Shown: piece after piece, positions 17,988 through 26,321 of the stretch
How positions within the stretch are numbered: position 1 is the first letter of the stretch
Layout: each line of letters opens with the position of its first letter
DNA from: Clostridia bacterium
GTDB taxonomy: Bacteria; Bacillota; Clostridia; Oscillospirales; Acutalibacteraceae
DNA: 53,630 nt
Direction of reading: 5' to 3'
NCBI GenBank assembly: GCA_900755895.1
Contig: CAAEIG010000174.1
Location: 1-53,630 of the forward strand
Translations under genes and position numbers: made by a program
The notes under the pieces: model-generated
Databases searched by the model: none
Seen by the model: only the letters and a program-made list of their open reading frames with translations
Told to the model about the DNA's origin: nothing

Positions 17988-18032
17988 AACGCTCACCCCA
18001 GGGAAACACCCCAGCGTGAGCGTTGTATTTTG
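17988..18032. terminator. Hairpin after the araC gene
   Basis: AACGCTCAC (17988-17996) pairs with GTGAGCGTT (18016-18024), with further CCCC/GGGG pairing inside. There is a TGTATTTT run on the plus side and a TTTCTTTTT run on the minus side, so it could terminate either strand. Confidence 0.6.
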
Positions 18033-18074
18033 CTGAGAATCGGCCCACCGGCGGACCAGACCAGCCGCGGGGAC

Positions 18075-18113
18075 AAAAAAAGCGGACCTCACAAAGTGAA
18101 GTCCGCTTTTTGG
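18075..18113 (-). terminator. Terminator of the tRNA-Pro transcript
   Basis: On the minus strand AGCGGACTTCAC pairs with GTGAGGTCCGCT (one mismatch) around TTT, followed by seven T. Confidence 0.85.
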
Positions 18114-18131
18114 GTGCAGCGTCAAGCTGCC

Positions 18132-18207
18132 TGGTCGAGGTGACAGGACTCGAACCTGCGGCCTCGTGGTCCCAAACCACGCGCGCTACCAACTGCGCAA
18201 CACCTCG
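18132..18207 (-). tRNA. tRNA-Pro, anticodon TGG
   Basis: The minus strand folds as a full cloverleaf. The acceptor CGAGGTG/CACCTCG has discriminator A and an encoded CCA (to 18132). The D arm is GCGCAGTTGGTAGCGC. The anticodon stem CGTGG/CCACG has loop TTTGGGA, so the anticodon is TGG. The T arm is CAGGTTCGAGTCCTG-like. The body is 73 nt plus CCA. It has its own promoter and terminator. Confidence 0.97.
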
Positions 18208-18236
18208 AGAACGCCCCTTTCAGAAGGGGCCTTTTT

Positions 18237-18265
18237 ATTATATCGGAAAAACTGCGTCCCGTCAA
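18237..18265 (-). promoter_or_regulatory. Promoter of tRNA-Pro
   Basis: TTGACG (18265-18260), 17 bp, TATAAT (18242-18237), lying just after the sdaA stop codon. A GCCCCTT/AAGGGGC hairpin (18214-18231) lies at the start of the precursor. Confidence 0.75.
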
Positions 18266-18269
18266 TGAC

Positions 18270-19475
18270 TTATTCCGTGTACACCTTAGCTAAACCGCCC
18301 TCGCTGGTCTCCCGGTACTTGGAGAACAGATCTCGGCCAGTCTCGTACATGGTCTTGACCACCATGTCAAAGGAGATCTTCCGGGTGTAGGTGAGGAAAT
18401 TGGCCAAGCTCAGTGCGTTGATGGCCCGCATGGCCGCCACTGCGTTGCGCTCGATGCAGGGGATCTGCACCAGCCCGCCAATGGGGTCGCAGGTCAGGCC
18501 CAGATGATGCTCCATAGCCACCTCTGCGGCGTATTCAATCTGGTCCAGGTCCATGTGGTACAGCTCTGCCAGGCCCGCTGCTGCCATGGAGCAGGCACTG
18601 CCCACCTCCGCCTGGCAGCCGCATTCCGCGCCGGAGATGGAGGCGTTTGTCTTGATGATATTCCCCACCACGCCTGCCGCAGCCAAGGCATGGAGCACTT
18701 CCGTGTCGGAAAAGCCCTGCTGCTCCTGCTTAAACAGCAGCACTGCCGGCAACACGCCCGAGGCTCCGCAGGTGGGGGCCGTCACCACCACGCCGCCGCC
18801 GGCGTTTTCCTCGCTGACGGCAAAGGCATAGGCGCAGACCTTCCGGTTTTCCCGGGTCTCCGGGCTCTCGTCAATATGGCGCTGGCGGACCAGGTACTTG
18901 GCCTTCCGCTGCACTCCCAGTCCCCCGTGAAGCACGCCCTCTGTATTGAGCCCCGCATAGACCGTGGCCTTCATCTGCTTCCACACGTCCCGCAGATAGT
19001 CCCAGATCTCCGGGCCTTCGTTCTCCTCCACGAACTGCCACAGGTATTTGTTCTCTCGCTGGCAGTACTCCTTAATCTGCTGGAAGGTGGACAGCTTGTA
19101 CACATCCTGGGGCGCCACCGAGGGCTGACCCTCAATCTGAATTTTTCCTCCGCCCACGCTGAACACTCGCCAAGCTCCCAAGGATTCCTGACCGGAAAAA
19201 GCAGTCAGCTCCATAGTGTTGGGATGGGGCAGGTCCTCCTCCGAAATGGAGGTGTCAAAGCGGATCTCGGTTGCCAAGGGCGCAAAAGCGTCCAGGATGG
19301 CCACGTCGGTCAAATGGCCCTTTCCTGTCTTGGCCAGGGAACCGTACAGCACCGCCTCAAAGCGGTCCGCCTGGGGAAATGCCTTTCGAAACAGTGTTGC
19401 CGCATGGGATGGCCCCATGGTGTGAGAGCTGGACGGCCCTCGTCCGATCCGATACAATTCCCGCAGTGATTCCAT
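18270..19475 (-). CDS. sdaA: L-serine dehydratase, single-chain [4Fe-4S] type
   Basis: Cytosolic iron-sulfur enzyme turning L-serine into pyruvate and ammonia. The 401 residues carry the beta domain (start to about 150, with GPSSSHTMGPSHAA) and the catalytic alpha domain in one chain. Cluster and active-site cysteines are visible in TAPTCGASGVLPA, AECGCQAEVGSACS and GLTCDPIGGLVQIPCIERN. I prefer ATG 19475 (MESLRELYRIG), with GGAGGGG upstream, over the longer open frame. It is the second gene after the small DUF3006-like gene with a 74-bp gap, so probably co-transcribed. Fits amino-acid fermentation. Confidence 0.94.
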   Translation of the reverse strand: MESLRELYRIGRGPSSSHTMGPSHAATLFRKAFPQADRFEAVLYGSLAKTGKGHLTDVAILDAFAPLATEIRFDTSISEEDLPHPNTMELTAFSGQESLGAWRVFSVGGGKIQIEGQPSVAPQDVYKLSTFQQIKEYCQRENKYLWQFVEENEGPEIWDYLRDVWKQMKATVYAGLNTEGVLHGGLGVQRKAKYLVRQRHIDESPETRENRKVCAYAFAVSEENAGGGVVVTAPTCGASGVLPAVLLFKQEQQGFSDTEVLHALAAAGVVGNIIKTNASISGAECGCQAEVGSACSMAAAGLAELYHMDLDQIEYAAEVAMEHHLGLTCDPIGGLVQIPCIERNAVAAMRAINALSLANFLTYTRKISFDMVVKTMYETGRDLFSKYRETSEGGLAKVYTE

Positions 19476-19549
19476 ATACAGTCCCCTCCAGATGCTGAAA
19501 ATGCACCTATATTGTATGCGAAAAGCTGACAAAAATCAAGTCCTGTCCC

Positions 19550-19726
19550 TCATTCCAGGACAGTGTAAACCAGGTTCTCCCAGTGCAGACGGGTGCCCAC
19601 ATCCACACCATCGGGCAGCAGCGCCATGGCGATCATCATGGGCTCGCCGGGCTCCTCCAAGTCCGTGCGGCGCAGATAGGCGTAGTCCCCTTCGATGCTC
19701 TCCACCACGTATTCATAAGGTCCCAT
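19550..19726 (-). CDS. Small DUF3006-like protein
   Basis: A 58-residue product starting MGPYEYVVESIEGDYAYLRR. The ATG at 19726 has GGAGGG six bases upstream, so the longer frame from 19762 is not needed. The pattern of an opening strand, E-G-D-Y-A, then a central LLPDGVDVGTRL matches small DUF3006-type proteins, which are probably small beta barrels of unknown role. Seventy-four bases before sdaA and likely in the same transcript. Confidence 0.7.
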   Translation of the reverse strand: MGPYEYVVESIEGDYAYLRRTDLEEPGEPMMIAMALLPDGVDVGTRLHWENLVYTVLE

Positions 19727-19760
19727 TGTCTTCCCTCCTATTCGGTGGTTTCTTTCCTTC

Positions 19761-19789
19761 ATCCTACCCTATTTTTCCCAAAAACGCAA
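19761..19789 (-). promoter_or_regulatory. Predicted promoter for the DUF3006-like gene and sdaA
   Basis: TTGCGT (19789-19784), 17 bp, TAGGAT (19766-19761). Confidence 0.45.
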
Positions 19790-19800
19790 GGCCGCAAGCC

Positions 19801-19829
19801 TTGACATCACTTTTTTTCTGAAGGATAAT
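19801..19829 (+). promoter_or_regulatory. Promoter of the esterase-GNAT pair
   Basis: TTGACA, 17 bp, GATAAT; GAAAGG and ATG 19868 follow. Confidence 0.75.
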
Positions 19830-19867
19830 GAAAGGCAGAAAACTCTGCTGAAAGAAAGGTGTCCACT

Positions 19868-20680
19868 ATGGAACTTGTGAAATTTAAGCCCATCCCCGGC
19901 TGCGATGGGGAAGTCACCGGCTATCTCCACAGCCCCATCACCGAAATGGAAGTCCACCGGACCCGCTACCCCGTGGTAGTCCTCTGCCCCGGCGGCGCTT
20001 ACGCCATGTGCTCCCAGCGGGAGGAGGATCCCGTTGCCCTGCGGTTCTTCGCCAGGGGCTATCAGGTGTTCACCCTGATCTACTCCGTAGGGGAAAAAGC
20101 CAAGGACTTCACCCCTCTCAAGGAGCTCTCCGAGACCTTCCGGCTCATCCGGGAGAACGCTGACAGCTACCACGCCGATCCGGATAAAATCGCCGTGTGC
20201 GGCTTCTCCGCAGGCGGCCACCTGGCAGGCTCCCTGGGCACCATGTGGAATGACCCGGAGCTTTTAAAGGTCTATGACAACCACGGCGGCCAGAACAAGC
20301 CCAACGCCATGATCCTCTGCTATCCGGTGATTACCGCCGATGAATTTGCCCATGTGGAATCCATCGAAAACGTCAGCGGCTGCAAGCAGGGCACCCTTGG
20401 CTATGGATACTTTTCCCTGGACAAGCACGTCTCCCGGGACACCTGCCCGGCGTTTTTGTGGCACACCATGGAGGACGACTGCGTACCGGTGGAAAACAGC
20501 CTGAAGATGCTCTCCGCTCTGCGGACGGCGGGGGTTGCTGCAGAGGCCCACTTCTTCCCCCACGGCGGCCATGGACTGTCCGTCTGCACCCAGGAGCCCG
20601 GCCCCCGCCACGACTACAACGCCCGCTGGATGGATCTGGCTCTGGACTGGCTGGATGACACCTTGGGCTATCAGCTGTAA
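19868..20680 (+). CDS. Alpha/beta-hydrolase, esterase/lipase-like
   Basis: Predicted cytosolic carboxylesterase of 270 residues. The oxyanion segment is VVLCPGGAYAMCS (the HGG position reads PGG). The nucleophile serine lies in GFSAGGHLAG, the acid in MEDDCVPVENSLKM, and the histidine in HGGHGLS, so the triad is complete. This is the BD-FAE/acetyl-xylan-esterase-like group, which often removes acetyl groups from plant sugars. The ATG at 19868 is chosen over the in-frame GTG 19859, which overlaps the GAAAGG site. The next gene starts 8 bp after its stop, so the two are probably co-transcribed. Confidence 0.88.
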   Translation: MELVKFKPIPGCDGEVTGYLHSPITEMEVHRTRYPVVVLCPGGAYAMCSQREEDPVALRFFARGYQVFTLIYSVGEKAKDFTPLKELSETFRLIRENADSYHADPDKIAVCGFSAGGHLAGSLGTMWNDPELLKVYDNHGGQNKPNAMILCYPVITADEFAHVESIENVSGCKQGTLGYGYFSLDKHVSRDTCPAFLWHTMEDDCVPVENSLKMLSALRTAGVAAEAHFFPHGGHGLSVCTQEPGPRHDYNARWMDLALDWLDDTLGYQL

Positions 20681-20688
20681 GAACCCTC

Positions 20689-21219
20689 ATGGAATACGCT
20701 TTGAGAGCCTCCGCACTGCTTACGGGCCTGACCCAGGAGTTTGGCGGCCTGCGCCCCATGGAAGAGGGGGACCTGCCGGAGTATCTGGCTCTGTGCCAGA
20801 GCAACCACTTTTTCAATTCCATCAGCCTGGACGAACCACCCAGCCTGGAGAGCTGCCTGGAGGACTTCACCGCCCTGCCCCCGGGACGGAAACCCGAACA
20901 CAAGCTGTTTCTGGGGCTGTGGCAGGAAGGGCGTCTCCAAGCCGCCCTGGACCTGGTGGAAGGCTATCCGGATGAGGACACCCTATACATCGGCCTGCTG
21001 GAGCTGGACGCCTCCTGCCAGGGGCAGGGACTGGGAACCTCCCTGGTCAAAGCCCTGGCACGGCAGAGCGTGCTGGCGGGGTTCTCCACCCTTCGCCTGG
21101 GCTGCCTGGTGGAAAATGCCCCCGGCTTTGGATTTTGGCAGGCCATGGGCTTCCAGGAGGAAGCCCGCAGTCACCTGGGAAAACGGCCTGTACGAAAAAT
21201 GGTGCGTAATTTGAATTAG
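20689..21219 (+). CDS. GNAT-family N-acetyltransferase
   Basis: A 176-residue acetyl-CoA-dependent acetyltransferase. The acetyl-CoA pyrophosphate loop is QGQGLGTSLVKAL (Q-x-x-G-x-G), preceded by the beta4 strand YIGLLELD and followed by the C-terminal ENAPGFGFWQAMGF pattern, which is the usual GNAT layout. No clear ribosome binding site precedes the ATG, which lies 8 bp after the esterase stop, so translational coupling is likely. Acceptor unknown. Confidence 0.88.
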   Translation: MEYALRASALLTGLTQEFGGLRPMEEGDLPEYLALCQSNHFFNSISLDEPPSLESCLEDFTALPPGRKPEHKLFLGLWQEGRLQAALDLVEGYPDEDTLYIGLLELDASCQGQGLGTSLVKALARQSVLAGFSTLRLGCLVENAPGFGFWQAMGFQEEARSHLGKRPVRKMVRNLN

Positions 21220-21227
21220 CGATTTCA

Positions 21228-21266
21228 CAAAAAAGTGGCGGATGCCTAAGGCATCCGCCATTTTCA
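21228..21266. terminator. Terminator between GNAT and the corrinoid operon
   Basis: GTGGCGGATGCC and GGCATCCGCCAT pair around TAA; an A-run precedes and ATTTT follows, serving both convergent units. Confidence 0.88.
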
Positions 21267-21282
21267 TTGTCATTTTGAAAAC

Positions 21283-22335
21283 TTACAGAGTTCTATCCAC
21301 CGAGTAGATGGCCTCGATGTTTTCGATGGGCACATCGCCCTCAAAGCCCTGGCTGGCCATCAGGATGTAGCCGCCGTTCTGACCCAGGGTGGTCATGAAA
21401 TGACGGGTCTCGGCCTGAACCTGCTCAGGAGTGCCATGGGGCAGCAGGCCCTGGGTGTCGATTCCGCCGTGGAAGGTCATGTGATCCCCATAGGCTTCCG
21501 CCAGGTGCTCGGGCTCCAGGCCGGCCACCTTTTGAACGGGTTCCAGCGCGTCCACGCCGCACTCAATCAGCAGCGGGATCACCGGCTCCACAGCGCCGCA
21601 GCTGTGCTGCTGGAAGTAGGCCCCGTACTGATGGGCCAGGTCCACCAGGCGCTTGGTGTTCTCCATGAAGAAATCCTTCCACATATCCAGGCTGAAGAGC
21701 ATGGAGATCTGGGTGCCATAGTCGTCGTGGGTGCGCAGGATATCCACCTTGCCATTGCCAGCCTCAAAACACCGCTTGTAGTACTCATACTCAAAGTCCA
21801 CCATCCGCTGGAACATCTCATGAGCCAGCTCTTCGTCGTCCACCATCAGCATCATCAGCTCATCCATCTTCATCAGGGAGCACATGTGCTGGAAGGGACC
21901 CTCATGGCCGATGATGATGGCTTTATCCGCATACTTCTCGCAAGCACGGGTGATGGAGGAGTAGTCGAAGTCCTCCACAGATGGGAACTGATACTCGTTG
22001 AGCTTCTCCAAAGTGTCCACTCCGGTCAGGGGATAGCCGGTCTGCTCCCAGTAGGTGTCCACTGCAGTGATCACTTCCCGGGATTCCCCGCCCCAGTAGC
22101 CCCTGCTTCTCTTCTGGCCATTTTCATCCACCCAGGTGACATTCTTATCACCGGTATACGTGGGGGAGATGGGGATGATATCAATGTCGTACCGCTCATA
22201 GAGCTGGTCAATATCATCGTAGCCGTAGTGCTTCAAAAGCTTTTCGGTGACGCTAGCAACCGCCTCAAAAGCTGCGGGAACTCTGTCGGGCTTTTCCCGG
22301 CGCATGGCCATACGGACTCTTTCTTTGGAATTCAT
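21283..22335 (-). CDS. UroD-family protein (methylcobamide methyltransferase-like)
   Basis: 350 residues of the uroporphyrinogen decarboxylase/MtaA fold (COG0407). Members in corrinoid operons move methyl groups between a corrinoid protein and another acceptor rather than decarboxylating porphyrins. The N-terminus MNSKERVRMAMRREKPDRVP is typical. Half of the zinc motif is present (His244 and Cys246 in QHSCG), but the C-terminal Cys of MtaA-type enzymes is missing: the matching place reads ASQGFEGDVPIENI. GGAGG lies eight bases before the ATG. It is the last of seven operon genes, 49 bp after the RACE gene. Substrate unknown. Confidence 0.88.
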   Translation of the reverse strand: MNSKERVRMAMRREKPDRVPAAFEAVASVTEKLLKHYGYDDIDQLYERYDIDIIPISPTYTGDKNVTWVDENGQKRSRGYWGGESREVITAVDTYWEQTGYPLTGVDTLEKLNEYQFPSVEDFDYSSITRACEKYADKAIIIGHEGPFQHMCSLMKMDELMMLMVDDEELAHEMFQRMVDFEYEYYKRCFEAGNGKVDILRTHDDYGTQISMLFSLDMWKDFFMENTKRLVDLAHQYGAYFQQHSCGAVEPVIPLLIECGVDALEPVQKVAGLEPEHLAEAYGDHMTFHGGIDTQGLLPHGTPEQVQAETRHFMTTLGQNGGYILMASQGFEGDVPIENIEAIYSVDRTL

Positions 22336-22384
22336 CTTGGGTTCCTCCTAAGTTTTGTAGTGTGTAGGGGACTCAAAGCCCCTG

Positions 22385-23875
22385 TCAAAAAAACATGCAC
22401 TCTGTGTAAGCCTGAGTGAACTGAGGACTTGCCATCAGCTCCACGAGCTTCGCCTGACGGGTCCACTCTTCACAGGGCTCTATGAGAGTTTGATCCAACA
22501 AAAGCATGGCAGCGCCCCGCAGAGCGGCATTACCCAGAACACGCACCTTGGATGCCAACTCCTGGGGGATCAATCCAATGCAGCCGGCACTGCGCACATC
22601 CAAATAGCTGCCGAATCCCCCGGCAATGGCCAGTTCATCCACCTGGCTCAGCGAGAGGCCCCTGGTTGCAACAAGGGTCAGGATGCCAGCGGCAATGGCA
22701 CTTTTGGCCAGCTGCACCGCCCGGATATCCTTTTGGGTGAGCACCACATCGTCCCGGATCACTGCGGGCTGAGGGTCCAGCAGGCCGGTTTCATCCATCT
22801 GTTCCAGCTCCAGCAGGCCGGCTAAGGCGTCCACCACGCCGCTTCCGCAAATGCCCACCGCTTTGCCTTCGCCCAACACGTGAGCTTTCAACACGCCGTC
22901 CTCCACGGCAACGTGGTCAATGGCCCCATCCAGGCTGGGCATCCCCATGGAGAGCCCGGCGCCTTCAAAGGCGGGCCCCGCCGCTGTGGAACAGCAGAGC
23001 AGCTCTCCCCGGTCCCACAGGGCAATCTCCCCGTTTGTGCCAATATCCGCCAGCAGGCGGATTCCCTTCTCCTGGGTGATGCCGCTAGAGAGCAATGCTG
23101 TGGCAATATCCGCCCCCACAAAGGCGCCAAAGCACCGGGGCAGATACACCTGGGCTTGGGGGCAGGACAGCTCCAACTGTGCCCCGGTGAGCCACTCTCC
23201 GAACAGCCGGTCCGCTTGGAAGGGTCCATGGGACAGGCAGTCGGGATCCGTCTGGGTGAGCAGGTACAGCATGGCTGTATTCCCGGTGATGACCATGGCG
23301 TCCACAGCTTCCACCGGGATCCCGGCCTGGCTGGCCAACTCCTTGAGCAGGCCGTCAATGCCCTGGCGGACCTTTTGAGCCAGGGCCCGGGCATGGCCCT
23401 CCAGGGCCGCCCCGATGCGGGAGATCACATCGCTTCCCCAAGTTGCCTGGGGGTTTACACAAGCCGCCTGGGCCAACAGGCTTCCGTCGGAAGCGTAAAG
23501 GTTGGCGGCCAGGGTGGTGGTTCCCACGTCCACAGCCACTCCGTAAGCTTTGCACAGGGGATGGGCGGCACTCAACGGGGCGCTGCTCCCCAGCACATAG
23601 GCTTTGGCAGCGGCCTCCGTGGTGATTTGACAATCCCCTTCCAGGTAGGTGCGGCAGGCCAGGCGCACGCCTTCTTCCAGCTCTTGGGCAGACAACAGCT
23701 GCCGCTCCTCCTGGGTCACCGGACTGACCGCTCCCTTTACCGTCACACGGCACTTTCCGCAGCGGCCATGTCCTCCGCAGGGAAAACGGACCTCCCCCCA
23801 AAGGGCCAAGACGTCGCTCAACCGGAGGCCCGTTTCACACGCATGGGCAGCGCCGTTGATCTCTACAGTGGCCAT
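22385..23875 (-). CDS. Corrinoid-activating Fe-S protein (RACE/RamA-like, DUF4445)
   Basis: Reductive activator of corrinoid enzymes, 496 residues: uses ATP to return inactive Co(II) corrinoid to Co(I). An N-terminal 2Fe-2S ferredoxin domain has Cys33, Cys39 and Cys42 (CGGHGRCGKC) and Cys74. A linker leads to an ASKHA ATPase domain beginning GVAVDVGTTTLAANLY (about residue 110) and including ADIGTNGEIAL, AGPAFEGAGLSMG and a late AIAGGFGSYLD. The ATG has GGGAGG upstream. Its presence marks this operon as working with a corrinoid methyl carrier, encoded by the first gene. Confidence 0.94.
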   Translation of the reverse strand: MATVEINGAAHACETGLRLSDVLALWGEVRFPCGGHGRCGKCRVTVKGAVSPVTQEERQLLSAQELEEGVRLACRTYLEGDCQITTEAAAKAYVLGSSAPLSAAHPLCKAYGVAVDVGTTTLAANLYASDGSLLAQAACVNPQATWGSDVISRIGAALEGHARALAQKVRQGIDGLLKELASQAGIPVEAVDAMVITGNTAMLYLLTQTDPDCLSHGPFQADRLFGEWLTGAQLELSCPQAQVYLPRCFGAFVGADIATALLSSGITQEKGIRLLADIGTNGEIALWDRGELLCCSTAAGPAFEGAGLSMGMPSLDGAIDHVAVEDGVLKAHVLGEGKAVGICGSGVVDALAGLLELEQMDETGLLDPQPAVIRDDVVLTQKDIRAVQLAKSAIAAGILTLVATRGLSLSQVDELAIAGGFGSYLDVRSAGCIGLIPQELASKVRVLGNAALRGAAMLLLDQTLIEPCEEWTRQAKLVELMASPQFTQAYTECMFF

Positions 23876-23890
23876 CGTACCACCTCCCTT

Positions 23891-24439
23891 TCAGTGGTCA
23901 AAAAGGACTGCGCCAAAATAGGTGACTGTGTTTTGACCGTTGATATACTTCATTCCAGCGGCTTGGGCCAAATTTGACACGTGGATCCCATAGGCCTCCA
24001 GAGAGGACACCGCCTTCTGGGGGAACCGGCAGGGCTGGTCCTCCACCTTGGCGCACACTGGGCAAAGGCGGCAGCCTCCAGCCCCCAAAAACAGCGTATC
24101 CTCGGGAAGCTCCGGGCTCAGCTGGCTGCGCACCTGCTGGGTCAGGTCATTCATCCGGCGGCCCGCCTCCATCATGCCCTCCACGTCATAGCTGTCCTCC
24201 AAGGGCTCTACAATCTGGTACACCAACGCCCAGCGATAGGCTTTGGCCTGTTGAATCAACTGGTCGATGGGCCCCACGTGGGGAGGACACATCCAACTTT
24301 TTCCGTACATTCCACAGGCGTTCGACTCGCACATCTGGCGAAATACCGGGTCAAAGGTGATCTCTTCCACAGGAACCAGCTCTGCCCGAAACGCCCCCAA
24401 ATCCAAAAGGGTCTGCACCCATTTTCTCTCGTCGCCCAT
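23891..24439 (-). CDS. DUF2284 Cys-rich metal-binding protein
   Basis: 182 residues (COG5423-like, predicted metal-binding). Cysteine groups include SNACGMYGKSWMCPPHVG near residues 35-52 and GGCRLCPVCAKVEDQPCRFP near residues 120-140, the second resembling an iron-sulfur site. ATG 24439 is chosen: its GGAG site lies within the end of the radical SAM gene and only 2 bp separate the genes; ATG 24451 would overlap. The family often travels with corrinoid and radical SAM genes but has no proven role; electron transfer or metal handling is an inference. Confidence 0.85.
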   Translation of the reverse strand: MGDERKWVQTLLDLGAFRAELVPVEEITFDPVFRQMCESNACGMYGKSWMCPPHVGPIDQLIQQAKAYRWALVYQIVEPLEDSYDVEGMMEAGRRMNDLTQQVRSQLSPELPEDTLFLGAGGCRLCPVCAKVEDQPCRFPQKAVSSLEAYGIHVSNLAQAAGMKYINGQNTVTYFGAVLFDH

Positions 24440-24441
24440 AG

Positions 24442-25398
24442 TCAACTCCATTCCGCGTTTTGCAGCATCCGTCGGGCATCCTCCACCGAAAATCCACGGT
24501 TTTTCGCGGTCTCCGGCGCCGTATCCCGAGGATTGACCCCACATTCGGCATACAGCTGGTTGGCGCCCGCCATCAGGCACAACTCATCCGGCTCATGGAC
24601 GCACATGGCACGCTGAGGCCGCATGGCCAGGGTGGCAGCGGCACAGATCTGCGCCAGCCGAGCCGCGCTGATCTCCCCGGCTTTCGCCAAAGGAGTCCCG
24701 GCAACGGCAACGCGCTTCATCACAGCCATAACGCCCACCGGGTACTCCCGGCCCCGGATCATTTCCTCCACCAGCTCCTCATTGGTGTGTTCCGGGCCAA
24801 TGGGCTCTACACAGTAGTACAGCTCCAATCCGGCGGACTTCACTGCGTCCATGGTGCGGATACGAGCCTGCTCCGTAGCGCCGGTATCCACGCCTTCTCT
24901 CAGCCGCCGCACATGGTACACGCCGGTGAACCCGGCTTCCTTCAGCTGTGCTCCATACCCGGCGTCAAAATCGCCCACATTGGCCACCAGCCGCATCCCC
25001 TGGGGAAGCACCTGCCTCACGGCCCGGCCGTACTCCAAAAACGCCTCCTGGGAGAACTCCGCCGTGGTCATCAAAAAGAGATCGTCCACGCCGGCAGCCG
25101 CCAGCTGGCGGGCGGTGTCCACCACGTCTTCCTTGGCCCGGATCATCACGGGCTTTCCCCCCATGGCATCGGCGGCAAGGCTGCAGAATTTGCAGTTGAC
25201 GGAACAGGGCTGCATATCCAGCCCAATCTGGGCGAAAATCATGGCCTTGTTGTCAAACTGCCTGCGGGAAAAATCATTGGCCACCCCCAAGAGTTCATAG
25301 TAGTCCCGGCTGCCAATGGGCACTTCCAACAGGGTCTGAATCTCTTCCCTGTTCAACTGCTTTCCAACAACAAAGTTCTCCAAGATGTATCGTATCAT
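24442..25398 (-). CDS. BioB-like radical SAM enzyme of the corrinoid operon
   Basis: 318-residue radical SAM protein of the BioB/HydE/PylB/HmdB branch. Cluster cysteines are Cys65, Cys69 and Cys72 in CSVNCKFC. A C-terminal BATS-type region ends with GANQLYAECGVNPRD. It lacks convincing ligands for a second biotin-synthase-type cluster, and no bio gene is near, so biotin synthesis is unlikely. The start codon overlaps the stop of the GTPase gene by ATGA, so translation is coupled. It may build or modify a cofactor or act on the substrate of this methyl-transfer system; the reaction is unknown. Confidence 0.87.
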   Translation of the reverse strand: MIRYILENFVVGKQLNREEIQTLLEVPIGSRDYYELLGVANDFSRRQFDNKAMIFAQIGLDMQPCSVNCKFCSLAADAMGGKPVMIRAKEDVVDTARQLAAAGVDDLFLMTTAEFSQEAFLEYGRAVRQVLPQGMRLVANVGDFDAGYGAQLKEAGFTGVYHVRRLREGVDTGATEQARIRTMDAVKSAGLELYYCVEPIGPEHTNEELVEEMIRGREYPVGVMAVMKRVAVAGTPLAKAGEISAARLAQICAAATLAMRPQRAMCVHEPDELCLMAGANQLYAECGVNPRDTAPETAKNRGFSVEDARRMLQNAEWS

Positions 25399-26300
25399 CC
25401 TAATACCTCTTCCATCAAATTGGGATACCACTGCATAGCCCGTTTTACGGTCTTCCGCAGAGACATCCCCTGACCGGCAAGGAGCACCAGTCGATTTTCA
25501 CTGTCCGAAGCCACCTCCGTTGGCGCCACACGCACCAGGGGGCCCACGCAATCCACTAACAGCCGCTTTCCTTCCAGCACTGCCACGCCCTTGATGCGCC
25601 AAGTGTCCTCAGCTATCATCCGCAGAGCGCTGGTCAGCTGATCCACCGTCATGGAAGGGTCCAATTTCAGCAGCGTTTTCTGCAGTTGGATATCCGGCGT
25701 TTCGGGAAAGGGTTCTCCACCCATGGGATGGATGTCCGCCAGCCATCCCTCTTCAAAGGCCCCAAACCGTGTTTCCCGGATGACAGCCGTGGGATTCCAC
25801 TGCCGCACCGCTTCTTTGGCCCCCTGAATTTGATCCTCACTGGCCAGATCCGTCTTGTTCAGCAGCACCAGGCTGCTCACCGCCAGCTGCTTGGGACAGG
25901 CTCGGGCGGTGTGGATCACCCGTTCCAGGCGGGGGGTGTCCACCAGGCACACGCTGCCCCGGTAATCAATCTGGGAAAACTCCGGCTGACCCAAAATGGT
26001 GGCCACCGAAGTGGGGTCCGCCAGCCCGGAGGCCTCCACAAACACCACATCCGGCCGGTCCTCCAGAGCCCGCTGGAGCTCCTCTTCAAATTTGTCCACC
26101 CGGCAGACGCAGAAGATGGATCCGTTGGAGATCTCAGAGATGGTGCCGCCCAGCTCCTGGAGGAGCGCTCCATCCACGCCCACCTTTCCAAACTCGTTGA
26201 CGATCACCCGAAAGCGCTTTCCCTCAAAGCAGCGGACAAACTGCCGGAGAAAGGTGGTCTTACCCGCCCCGAGAAAGCCGGTGATTAAGTAAAGCTCCAT
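25395..26300 (-). CDS. G3E-family GTPase (CobW/HypB/UreG/MeaB group)
   Basis: 301-residue metallochaperone-type GTPase. Walker A is GFLGAGKTT (residues 8-16), guanine specificity comes from NKTD, and a C-terminal CobW-type domain follows. The usual metal motif GCxCC is altered: here the stretch reads NGSIFCVCRVD with Cys64 and Cys66 only. It could deliver metal or gate cobalamin loading for the corrinoid protein or the zinc-dependent UroD proteins. It sits 21 bp after the UroD-thioredoxin gene and overlaps the radical SAM gene. Confidence 0.9.
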   Translation of the reverse strand: MELYLITGFLGAGKTTFLRQFVRCFEGKRFRVIVNEFGKVGVDGALLQELGGTISEISNGSIFCVCRVDKFEEELQRALEDRPDVVFVEASGLADPTSVATILGQPEFSQIDYRGSVCLVDTPRLERVIHTARACPKQLAVSSLVLLNKTDLASEDQIQGAKEAVRQWNPTAVIRETRFGAFEEGWLADIHPMGGEPFPETPDIQLQKTLLKLDPSMTVDQLTSALRMIAEDTWRIKGVAVLEGKRLLVDCVGPLVRVAPTEVASDSENRLVLLAGQGMSLRKTVKRAMQWYPNLMEEVLG

Positions 26301-26321
26301 AGCGCTTCCCCAGCCAATCGG

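Noticed and set aside
18208..18236. GCCCCTT/AAGGGGC hairpin with CTTTTT as a plus-strand terminator
   Set aside because: No plus-strand gene ends nearby; it lies between the tRNA-Pro promoter and the tRNA, so a precursor leader hairpin is more likely.
24442..25398. Biotin synthase call for the radical SAM gene
   Set aside because: No biotin genes are near, the operon is corrinoid-related, and convincing ligands for the second biotin-synthase cluster were not seen.
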